Shown here piece after piece: positions 50,240-61,600 of a DNA stretch of 64,000 bases. Origin of the DNA: Callaeas wilsoni. Lineage: Eukaryota > Chordata > Aves > Passeriformes > Callaeidae. The notes under the pieces were generated by a model. The model made no database searches and had not been told where the DNA came from. It saw only the letters and a list, made by a program, of their open reading frames with translations. The stretch covers positions 30,004 to 94,003 of the forward strand of contig VWPU01011870.1 in NCBI GenBank assembly GCA_013398955.1, written 5' to 3'. The stretch's first letter is position 1; each line of letters opens with the position of its first letter. The translations under genes and the position numbers were made by a program.

Positions 50240-50428
50240 CACTGATAGTACCTGAAACTCTTAATTAAACTTGACCTTGAAAGTTGTAAGAAAAACGCAC
50301 TGCCAATAGTGCCTGAAACTCTTAATTAAACTTGACCTTGAAAGTTGTAAGAAAAACGCACTGCCAATAGTGCCTGAAACTCTTAATTAAACTTGACCTT
50401 GAAAGTTGTAAGAAAAACGCAGTGCCAA
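50240..50428. repeat. 61-bp tandem repeat, about 3 copies
   Basis: Unit starts lie at 50,251, 50,312 and 50,373. The first two full units are identical, and the third matches until about base 49, then has C to G and ends after GTGCCAA. An 11-bp partial unit precedes the first. Each unit carries TTAATTAA (50,261, 50,322, 50,383) and TGACCTTGA (50,272, 50,333, 50,394); the latter is the reverse complement of TCAAGGTCA, the extended half-site of NR5A/ERR-type nuclear receptors. Near-identity means the array expanded recently and is likely polymorphic in copy number. No frame runs through all units, so it is not a coding repeat. Confidence 0.98.
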
Positions 50429-51994
50429 AAAACCACTTCGTCATCACAGGAGTAGATTTGGGGTTTTACATTCCTACTCAGATGACCGAATCAGTGCCCT
50501 TTATGCACTCTTCACAGCAATTGCAAACTATTCCACACAAGCCAAAAAGCCTGGTACCCCTTTATTTTAAGAGCAGGGTGGAAGAATTTTAGCCATTTTC
50601 TTTGCATTGGTTAAATGCCGCCTTACAGCTATCACAACTTGCAAGAAAAGAGTGTGACCTGAAGGGGTTGGCTAGAAGTAAAGGTACATTATTTAGCTAC
50701 ACTGTCACTGCCTAAACCATTCTAACAAAAATCTGAAACATTTAGACTCATCAATGCAGACAGAATGGAGCTCTTCCTACCAGCTCCTGGCTTATTCAAA
50801 GGTTAGGTTCAATTTAGTGTCAGTTCAAACTCATTTAAAACCCCATCCATGGATTGAGTTTTCTGTCTGTGCTGCTGGGGCAGCTAAAGAAGGAGAAAGA
50901 TGAGATCAGAGCAGTGTTTCAGCTATCTTGATTCACTTTTGAATGAATGTCTATATTGTTATGTATACAAACTGGATCTACTCCTCCAATTTAATTTTTA
51001 TTTTCTTGTTTTTTGCAATGAGGTGCACAAGGCCAGGGCAGGTTTCTATTTTCAGCTAGAAACCTGTCTCACAGTGAAGATAAACTTGGACCACAGAAGT
51101 CTTGAGTCACTCCAAAACTTCACTTTGGTGTTGTACATCCTCACAGACTAAGAAAAACCTTTTCTGTCTTTTTTTCCTTCCTCTCCTTGTTGTTTTGCAT
51201 TCTCAAGAGCACAAATTCTTTCTAGCAGTTGCCTAGGCAAGGCAGAGGCAAAGCTTTAAGTCATTCTGTCTCTTTAAAACTAAAGCAGTGGAGCAAGAGG
51301 CATCATTAGCATAAGTGGAAGAGTCAACAACTTAAAGTAGTTTAAAAACCTTGTAAGTTCACCAAAAAATATTTCACAGGGAAATGAAAAAGGCACATAA
51401 AATACAGAAAGCCATAACAATGTCTGCCAAAATCTAGATGCAAATATATTTAGGATTGGTTCCACTTTATGTTTGTTTTAGTTCCGCTATAATGCTTAGC
51501 TTTGCCTGGAGCTGACTCATAGTGCTTCTGAAAGGAAACAAAGTTTAACATCTCAATTGAGGAGTGCAATCTGCCCAGAGACTGGATCTCCACGGCTTTT
51601 ACTGACCAAGGAAAATTATCTGATTTATAAAACGCTTGACACCTCTAAGAACTTCTCCGCAGGCCCAAATGCCTTGCCTAGCCCGAATTAGCTGCAGCAG
51701 ATAATTCTGCAGGAAATGTTTAGCAAGCTTATTAGGCCTTTGCATATTAACACAGAGGGGGGAAAAAAACCTTTTGCCATGGCTATTGAATCCTGCATGT
51801 CAAATATTTTTCAGTAAAAAGATGACAGCAGACTGCCTTATTGCTATTTACTTCTGTCATCATCCTCAGTTTAATTCAAAGTATATTAAAGTAAACAGGA
51901 GTCAGAAATGTAATAAACATAAAATACAATTCTTTTATACATTCCCATGAAAGGGTGCTTCAGGACATGGGAGAGACTCACGGTATCATAATGT
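50429..51994. other. AT-rich unique DNA, no gene seen
   Basis: Short chance frames only (up to 83 codons). The stretch 51,640-51,760 is a possible conserved non-coding element judged only by its look. Confidence 0.6.
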
Positions 51995-52350
51995 CTTGTG
52001 GTGATTCTGTGAATGTTAGGGGTTTGGAATGGACCCTAAAGGTCACTTAGTCTCAACCCCCCTGCCATGGGCAGGGACACGTCCCACTAGAACAGGTTCC
52101 TCAAGGCTCCATCTCACCTGGACTAAAACACTGCCAGGGATGGGGCATCCACAAGCTCCCTGGGCAACCTGTGCCAGGGCCTCACCGCCCTCACAGTAAA
52201 GAATTTCTTCCTAATAGCTAAGCTAATTTTCCTCTCTTTCACATTGTACCCATTACTCCTTGTCCTGTTGCTACAGCTCCTGACAAAGAACCCCTGTCCA
52301 GCGGCCCTGCAGGCCCCTTCAGACACTGGAATATCCTCTCAAGAGTTGGT
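51995..52350 (-). mobile_element. CR1 LINE, 5'-truncated, end of ORF2 decayed
   Basis: The 3' end lies on the left (GATTCTGTGAATGTTAGGGG, then TTTGGAATGGACCCTAAAGG), so the element points to the minus strand. Minus-strand translation at 52,123-52,326 gives the C-terminal motif of the CR1 ORF2 polyprotein (endonuclease plus reverse transcriptase): NVKERKISLAIRKKFFTVRA followed by WHRLPRELVDAPSLAVF. The next codon is TAG (plus-strand 52,123-52,125) where the family usually has a lysine or similar residue, so the frame is broken. Only about 355 bp of a family several kilobases long is present, without the catalytic domains. The copy is dead, and it is more diverged at its 3' end than the copy at 19,876. 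Confidence 0.93.
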
Positions 52351-55300
52351 ATGGACAAACTGCACTGGTTCACTGTGAAACCTGCCTCACTCTGAAGAGT
52401 TCTAACTGGAAAAAAATCGTACAAAAATTAGAAAGAAAAACATACAAAATGAGAAGGGGAAAAATGTCATCTGGTTTAAGGTCTAAAATAAAGCCTAACC
52501 AGACAAAGCACTCTCCTACAATTTAGTTACAGTGACCTCAGCTGGGCTCAGCTGTGTGTGTCAGGTCCCATCAGAAATGCTCTTGGTCTCTGTCGCTTCT
52601 TTTCAAGTTCACAGAAACCAGAGCAGTCCCCAGCGCCCAGCTCTGAGCTGTCGGCCCCCGAACTCGGCGTGCGTTAAACCAGGCAAGGTTGTATCTTAAA
52701 CAGCTTTGTTGTCTGGCCAGGTGGGAAGGCCTGATCTATAGAAAGGTTTCCAGAGTAACACGAGGCTTTTTCATAGGCTGTCTCTTCCAAACACAAATCT
52801 TTGCTCTTTTCTTTTTTTTTCTTTTTTTTTTTTTTTTTTTTTGGTTAAAAAAAAAATTGTGGGACTATTCAAACTTAGGTGATAATATCTGAAGGTGCAG
52901 ATGGGTGCATCTATTTGCCTGCCATCACCACACCAAGGTTTCTTCTCCTGCTGAGGATCCCATTAACATGTAAATCTTCCCCATTCTTGTCTGACACCTG
53001 AATTTTTCAAAATAATTTAGCATCCCTTTTTCTCACCTGCAGGGCAACCCTCTTCCTTTTAAATGTTAATTAGACATTTGGTGGCTTAGCCTAAAGTGTT
53101 AAATTCAGAGCCATTTATCAGTTTCCCTCACCTCCCTTCACCCCCATTCACCTCTCCATCAGCACTGTAGAGAAGATGGAACTGCCTTTGGTGCTGCTCC
53201 ATCCAGACTTCTCATCAATAACCAAGGATGTTAAGCGTTGTAAAATATCCCGTGGGCAGGTGACAGGAAGATTTTGGTGGTGCTCTTTGGAGATGGCCTG
53301 CACGATTTCATTTCTGGGTTTACCATTCACAGCCACCATGAAAAAACCTGGATTCTGCTCCAGACTTCTAAAATGGCAGCAGTCAGGAAAACTCCACATC
53401 CAAAAAAGAACCACCTCCTGCAGACCAGGTTGTCAGATGTTCTTTGCAGACCCTCGGAGATATCTTGGTCTGCTTAGCAAATACCCATCAACACCGACAG
53501 AATCAGGATTTTATCCTGCATGTCTTCTGCATTGCCCATAATGCCCCCACTTTGGATAGTTCCCTTTAATATATTAATGTATATTTACTATGTTTATACT
53601 TTGAACCAAGAGATGCCAGGAGCTCTCATAACATCATAAAACCTGACAGCCTGAATTTGAAAAGTGACAAGCCTCTGGATGACTCTGCTGGAAAGCCTTG
53701 AGTAAGGCTTCCTTCAGCTTCAGAAGTTTCACTGCACCACAAGAAGATTTGGACAGCACAACACTGGCTAACCAAAGTCAGTGTCGTCCAGCTGCTCCTG
53801 CCTGGCAGGGGCTCCACTGCAGAAAACAGTATAAATTGAACAGAAAAACTAATGTTTGTTCTGTCAGCTGCACCTGCCTATCAAATCATGCTGCCCATTA
53901 GAGGTTATTTTCCAAAATCTCTTAACCTAATAAACTGAACAGACAAAACGATACTTATGCTGCTATGAAATACTGCAGCCTGTCAGTGCTGGAAGACTTA
54001 ACTATCAAATCTACCAGTTAGTTCTCCTCTCCAGAGGATTTTAACTCATGGCAGAAGCGAATTGGAAAGGCAGATGTTTTTACGGCAGTTTGAGAGAGAA
54101 GCAGATCCCATATCAGAGAAGAGGGTTTGAAAAAATCCTCCCCTCTCTCCCAGTTACGTAAGAATAAGTGTCTCCATTAAGTGTTTACAAACTCCATGAT
54201 CCAACAGGCGCAGAGCAATAGGTTTAAATAAACAAAACCAAAGGTTTGTGCCATTTAGTACCAGAGTACACACATATAGAGCAGGTTTGTTTTAGTCTAT
54301 TACACAAAATAACTGCCTCAGATGCTGTTATGGGCACTCATCTCTGACATGGGACATTTAATTCCCCATCAGAATCAATTAAATTGTGGTTGAGACTACA
54401 ACTGCAGGGAATACTAATTATTAATTAGTCAATTAAAGGTTGGGACAGCCTGTCAGCCTCTGTCTCAGGTGAGTGTTACACAATACAAGGCTCACTGAAA
54501 CAACCAGTTTGAAACTAAGCACATTTTCCTATTGAGGAAAACAATTAATCTGCTGCTTGTAATTCTGCTCAGTTTCTTCATTAAAAGCAGCATTCGTCCC
54601 CCTCTGCTGCAGACTCTGCCCAGCAGATAACCTTCCTCGCTGTGCTCTCCTGCATCACAGCACCTTGAGATGCACAACTCTGGTCATGGTCCATCGCGTC
54701 CTCATTAGATCCTGCAACAAGGGCAGCTATTGCTTCAGCAGCTCCCACAGCTCGCTGCAGGGCTGCAGTCCTGGCCTGGCTCTGGAAGCCTGGCCGGCAT
54801 GCTGGGAGGAGGATGCTGTGCCAGGAGACACTGCTTTCTGTGTTAACTAAACTGCAGAAGGAATCTGCTTCCCCTCCCTCCCCCCACAAGAACCAGCTGA
54901 CAGCTTAGGAATTCCAGCTGCAGAGCAGGAGGTCAAAAATCTCCAAGTCCCAGGTGAGGCCACCAGCACCTGGAGCTGCTTCTAAAATAGAAGCCACCTT
55001 CCAGAAAGCTGGGAGGGTGGTTTATGTACAGCCTTGCTCGCTGAGCTGCTGCACACCTGCAGAGCAACTGGAATGGCTTCCTCCTCAAGGGTATTAAAAT
55101 AGCTTGTCAGCATCTCAAAATAAAGCAAAGTGGTGATATAAGGATAAGCCCAAAGATATCCAAGGTTTACAACTTGGGTGGGAGGGGAATGGAACAAAAA
55201 TAACACACAACCCAAGAATATATTCTTCACAATTTTTCCTATGTGAGATTTCACTAAAGCAGCCTTGAAAATAGTCTCTATGAAATCAAGCTGGAGAACA

Positions 55301-58300
55301 AAGGAATTAAAAGATAATTCCTGCAGAATTCTGCTCCTGCAGAAAATATATGTTAAGAAAAGAAGTTGAAAAATAGAAACTAATGAGTTCTACTAATTCT
55401 TTAAGAGGCTATAATCCTAATAAATTCACTGGAAAAAGCTATGTCAAGTGCAAGAATAGAGGCTGAAACCCCTGACCCTGGATCAACCCATGTAAATATA
55501 CCTTGAACCACTGAACAGCTACACAATTACAGCACAGACAGAAAAGATACCAAAACCACTCCAGCTATAGCAGCACTTATGAGGTTGTTCTCCTTTTTGA
55601 AGACATCTGTGCTGCTTCTGGCAAGGAAAACTAGTAAGGGAAAGGCAACATCTAACTCTGTGTGTAAAGGAGACAAACCAACTCATAGATATTATTTTCC
55701 TGTGCATTATTTGTCTACTCAATGTTAACTGTACAAAAAGAGAGGATGGCCGAGTTGCATGTGTTACATCATTCTCTGGGGCCTTTCCATACACTTCCTC
55801 CATGATCCTGATCAACCCTGATGTCTCAGTGAAGAGTACATGTTCCTGGTCCAGACCTTCCGTCAAAATCATGTCAGAGGTTTCTTCACGTAATCTCCAG
55901 CTTCACACCCTCATTGCTTTAAAATGCTCATTCTCCGTTTAGTCTAACCAAAAATCACACCTCCCCAAAGTTAATAACTGAGGATTTCAGGTATACACAA
56001 GTGTGGAACTCACCAGATTGGGAGCTCTGCAATTATCTGTCACGGAGAAATGTGTCACGGTTATTTGGATACAAAATAGCTAGGACTTCTCAAAATTTCT
56101 GGAAGTAATAAAACAAAAGCCTTTATTTAAAGCACAGAGGCAGAAGAACAAAGGGAAGAGGAAATTAAAGTAAATCTTGCACCACTGAGCTGGCACAGAC
56201 CACTAGATCAATGCCAGCACACAGCTCGGCTGTACGGGAGCTCTGCATGCTGATCACCAGCAGTCGGCATGCAAATGCATCGCTAAAGGAAGAACAAAGA
56301 ACAAAGAGAGAAAGCAAATACAAAAGCATATGCACCATCATGCCATTTGGGTTTATTCATAAAAGGAATTTCATTCCTTGCTTCCTCCTCTGAAATGTTG
56401 CTTCTAACGTGATGGCTCTTTCTGCACTTGCAATGTAGGAAATTTCAATAATCCCAATTACACATTCCCATGCGTGCGGCAGGGATGCTGTATCCACCTT
56501 TACTGACAAACAGCAAAAATGAATTTTATTAGTTCAAAGACTTTTCTCTAAACATGCATTCAAAGGAAACCATTTCTAATAGGAAGCTTTTCTCTTGTCA
56601 GCATCACAGTATACACAGGTGGGCTGGGGCGGAGGGGAAGTGCTACACGTCTTTGTGAAATTTCTGAAGGATTTCTGCCTCCATTATCATTAATAGCTGG
56701 GCTTTCTGGTATTCCCTAACGTCTGCAAGTCTTTCTCAATCACTCCATCAAAGGCCACAGAGCTTGATTTCTCAACAAGTTGTCAGCTTTTAATAGTCTC
56801 TCCATAATGGCAGTATTTTTTAGATTATTAAGATTAGGGAGCAGATATTTAAAGGCTTTCCAGCACCAAAAAGAACAGGTAAGAAATGCAGTGGCATTTT
56901 CAAGGTATTTCAGGAAATTCAGCTACCATTATGAAACATAAAACAATGCCTGAATGTAAAGATAAATAAATGTTAACTCATGTACTCACAGTCAGGAATG
57001 AACTGGACCCAAGTCAAAAAATCCCAGGAGTACAGTTCATTCCCTCCAATGACCTTCAGGCCAGGTCATCCCTTTCCACGAGGCTGAAAGCAATGTAGAT
57101 GGCCAGGTAAAGGCCAGCCAGGTTTACACAATATCTGTGCTCCACTCCAGCTCAGGCACCAACTGGGAAAACAGCTCTGGGTCGCTAAGCCACAGCCTCC
57201 CACCTTCAGGGATTTTTCCTTCTGTGTCTGCTGACAGAAATATCTGCACCAAAACCCTTCCTTGCTACATGGACACAGCCCGTGGTACCAGCACAGCATC
57301 AGCCCCTCTGGCAGAGGCAATTCCCTCGGATCCCTTGGACACAAGGACCTGCAGAGCAGGCTCTGGGAAACACGTGGGGAATCCCTTTCCATAGGGCTGG
57401 AAAGCAAACCAACCGAGAGCAAATATTTACTGAGGAGTCTTAAACGAAGTCAGTGATTACAGCCAACCCAAATAATCAGATGCATTTTGTTCTTTCTAAT
57501 CATCAAACTGCTGTCCGCATTATCCCTGACATGTGAAAGGAAAAGATTGAATGTTGAGTTTATTAATTTACTTCTTTAATAACTGGCTGTGTGATGCCTC
57601 ATTTGTTATATGTTTCTCCCTCACACTGTTCCAAGAGCAAATACAAGTTTTAATATTGTTTATGTTACTATCATCTGAAAATTAATAGCTTTTCATATAT
57701 CTTTTGACTTCCTAGTGGCTACAAGGAAAAAGAATCTTAAATATATTCAAGGCTAAGTGTCATTTAAACTGCCTCTGATATACATGTATTATAGTAAATT
57801 ACCATAAACATGCTATGCAGTGATGGAGACAAATGCCCAAAGAGAAAACCCACGTAAACAAGATAACTAAAACTGTCTTATACATATTTAAGGGATCCAT
57901 AAATGAGAGCTAGTCATAAACTTGACAAAGGTAATAGAAGATATATGTTAAACTTCATTGCTATAAAATTCAGGTTAAAAAGGTGATATAAATATTTTAG
58001 TCTTTTATCTAAGACTCCATCATTAAAGATTTAATCCCACTTCAGTTGCTTTGGGGGTGTTGGAAGCGGTTTTTTTTCTTTTTTCACCTTTTTTTTTTAA
58101 CTTTTGCACCTTTTGTTAGTTGATTTGAGTACTGCTTGATTTTATCATGGCTTTGGTGTATTTGCTATTTTCCCCAAATTCCCGGATACTCAAACACAAT
58201 ATTTGCATGGGAATCTCACCACATGCAATTTATTGTTCCCAGGATTACAAAGGAGAATTAAAAAATGTGGAAGAGAGATAGGAAGGATGCCTTAAAGGTC

Positions 58301-58620
58301 CAGAAAAAAGTCAAAAAATTCTTTTTCAAAAAAGGAAAAAATAAATAAAACCCCAAAATAAACCACTTTTATTTGTTATAGTCAGCCTCAAGAACTGTGA
58401 CATGACTTCTAATCCTTTACAAGCTAGGCACACCAGCCAGCACTGGAGGCAAACACAGAGCCTTATCATGGGCTTGAGTGCTCAACATCCTGATTCAGGA
58501 GCAAAGCTGCCACAGTTTTACACCAACATCTGCCCCAGCACAATTCACTTACAAATATTTATCCTTATGCAAAAAAAATGTATACCAGCCTGAGGTGCAT
58601 AACTTCCACCTGTAAGATGG
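52351..58620. other. Mostly unique DNA with one weak exon candidate
   Basis: The block (excluding the T/A tract inside it) is AT-rich single-copy DNA. The one region that looked coding-like is the minus strand at 53,152-53,367, described under findings. Frames of 102 codons (minus 54,581-54,889), 117 codons (minus 55,519-55,872) and 118 codons (minus 57,066-57,422) were inspected and match nothing known. No repeat family was recognised here. Confidence 0.55.
52812..52856. repeat. T9-C-T21 tract followed by A10
   Basis: A run of 9 T, one C and 21 T is followed after GGTT by 10 A. The A-run could pair with the T-run as a short hairpin. It is not attached to a recognisable retrocopy. The tract is prone to slippage and to sequencing error in length. 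Confidence 0.9.
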
Positions 58621-58690
58621 AAGAGCTGCTAATGCTCATTACAGGCACACTGAAAAAGAGGTGTTAATGCTCATTATGGGCACACTGATA
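58621..58690. repeat. 35-bp imperfect tandem duplication
   Basis: Two adjacent 35-bp units (58,621-58,655 and 58,656-58,690) share TAATGCTCATTA and GGGCACACTGA or GGCACACTGA. They differ at about 5 of 35 positions, so the duplication is old. Confidence 0.85.
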
Positions 58691-61600
58691 CCCAATGTCA
58701 TGTAGGCGTTGCTCTTGAGCTTCGTTTACTGTAGCCACCTTTAAATTTTTTTAAAAAAAGGGAAAGTGAGGCTTATTTCTTGAATCTAACCCTAAGCCAA
58801 ACCCAGTACTATGGGGTTTCCAGATCAGAAAGATGTAGGAGCAGCAATGTTGGGGCCCTGCTGGCATCACCTTGTCTTTTCCAGCCCCAGTGTTCCTGGA
58901 GCTGAGAGCTCTTTTGACAATGATGGTATTTCGGGTCCTGCTCTTTTGCTCTGTCTCTCAGTGATTTCCTTATGAAGGCAACTCAATTTTCATGTGTTTC
59001 CCCCTCTCACCCCCAACAGCCACTCCTGGTAATTGTCTAACTCTGAAAGCCAGGCAAGGTCTTTTCTGGCTCATACATTAGCAGCAGTAGACTGTGAAAT
59101 CAGAGGTTAGCTAATAAGCCATCAGGACAGTCTGGACTGTCACTACAGACCTGGCAGAAGTAATAACACTGATTTAGTCAGCAGAGTAACAAAATGTAGC
59201 TCTGAACATACCCAGGTAGCAGAAATCCACAGACTGAAAAAACCTTCCATTCATGAGCAATTGCTTTTGAGTCTGGAATCACAGGAAAAGATGCTAACAT
59301 CCAAAAATTGTCTGAAATATTTTGCTAATAGAGTTAAATTTCTACTGTTTATTTTAGATCCTATGCCTCAGGGAAAGAGAAGAATTTCTTCATCTTCTTT
59401 CCTGTTTTGAGCTTTTCTTACTTAATTTAAGCAAAGGTGGGCTAGAAAAAAGTCCTTGATCCGAATATTCCCACACATTCTGTTCTTCAAAAATCAAAAT
59501 CTGACCTTGTGCCTGTGATCCATCTGTCCCCTCAGTGCTGTTGTGTACCTTCCCACATTCCCTCTCTGAGCCTGTTTGCCATTCCCTGTGCCTGCTTGCC
59601 AGCTGTTTATTTTCTCTTCATCAGCTTTTTTGGGAAGAGGCCATTTCATTTTCCGTCAAGTCTCTTCTCTCTTTCATTGATTCTCATCTGTATTTTTCCC
59701 TTCTGCCCTCACCCAGCTCCACACACATTTTCTTCTCCATTAAGTTAACTCACAATTCATCAAGATTGTGCACTCCAGAGCCAAGCAGATATGGAGCATT
59801 TGAGAAGAAAAGGCAGGGATTGCTCCAGCTCGCTAATAAAGGGTATCAATCTTGCTCCCGTTTTAATGAAACAAGTTGTAAGCTTCTCTTAGTCACACTA
59901 ATGAAAGTGTTTTGCCAAGTTTATCCCTAGCACGAATCCCACAACAAAAAGTAGGGGAAGAAAGGGGTACAGCATTGAGAATAATGGACCTATATTTTTA
60001 GCTGATGGATATTACATAATAGAAAAACTAAGAACATTTTGGGGCTAGGAATAGGATAATAACATCCATCTCTGTAGTGAAGTGGAGGGCCAGGACCCTC
60101 ACTCTAAATGGCACAAATAATGGCCATTGTATGTGTTCACAAGGCCAGTGTAGGCCACATCAGACCACATCTCTGAAAGTCTTGGGGAGGGGTGAGGGAT
60201 TCTGTTCCATTATTGAAAGGGTTTTATAGGTTCAAAGCCAGGAGACATAGGTAACTCTAGCATTCTTCTTCAGAATTCCTCTTGCATTCCCCCAGAGCAA
60301 CCGCTACTGACAGCACAAAGCACTGCCCTAGCTGGACAGGTCTCTCATCTCACAGGGCTGCTCAGCACGTGCAGCTTCCCCTAGGAACCATTCACCATCC
60401 CTGTACACATGGGGAAAGGGCCTCTGGAAACTGCCTCAGGAGATCAGGGCTTTGTTTCCAAGGACAGAAAAGGAGCTGCCTGCACACAGCTGAGGACTGC
60501 ATTTTTGCAGTCACTTCACTTTCCTGCTAACATCACTTCAGGGACTTAAAATCCATTCCCCATCCCCAAATCAAATTCTACTTTCCCGGTTTCATCCTTA
60601 TCTCCTTCTCCCACCAGCACTAAGTGAGCTTGGATAGAGTCTAATGCTGAGTGTGCAGCCATGAGTTGCTCTGCAGTCTCTGTGTATTCTTTACCTTACA
60701 TTTCTCCAGACAGAACTGCAGAAGAGCTTTTCCCCCTTTTCCAGCTGAAAGGGTCTCTTAGCATGGATCTGCCAAAGCCAGCACACATCCATCCTTTGCT
60801 TTTCTCAAATTCTGCTCCAGGCCACATAGGGCCCCTGGCAAAGGGCTCAAGAGCAAAGGGAACAGGAAGGGCTGGAGCAGCTCCCCACACACCTCACTGT
60901 TCTTTTGAATCTCTCCAGCTCTCAATTCCCAAGTTACAGATGCATTATCGCAAGAAAGATGCAACCACCTCAGTCTGGTGTCTCCCCTCTTCTCATGCTA
61001 ATCTTCCATACCATTACAGTATTACACACCCCTATGAATACTTCTTTTAATGCTTTATTCTCCCTTATTCCCATGAGAGATCTCATTTGCCTTCATCTTG
61101 AAATAATATGACATATTATCACCAGTTATCACAAACGACAATTTCTCTGTCTCTCCTGGGAAGTGTATTTTATACCTGCCTTCTCACCAGGACAAATCCT
61201 TAAGAATGACTGAAAACAGACAAAATTTGGTCTACCTGAGCCTTTGTACTACAATGTGACAAAAAAAAATTAGAAGGATGGGGACAAAAAAGCCAGGTCA
61301 TCATCAGAATACAAGATCTCAACTAGTTCACAACTGTGAAAAAGATGAACCTATTGTGACAGGGCACTTCTTACTTCAATAAGAACAAAACACGAGCTGT
61401 GATGATGATATAAGTTTTTGTGGTTGGATTGGGTTTTTTAAATGATAAATGAACTCCTTGGTTGTTTTCTCTCTTGTGATAGTTCTGAAAGGAGAGACTG
61501 TACAATGGCAGGGCATAATTGAATTGTAAAGACAGAGGCACAGATGGATAACAACTCTCTGTCATTTGTTCCTGAAACTTCCTAAATGAAACTCACATCA

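Noticed and set aside
50240..50428. CRISPR-like array
   Set aside because: The units are directly adjacent without variable spacers, and the surrounding DNA is vertebrate; it is a minisatellite.
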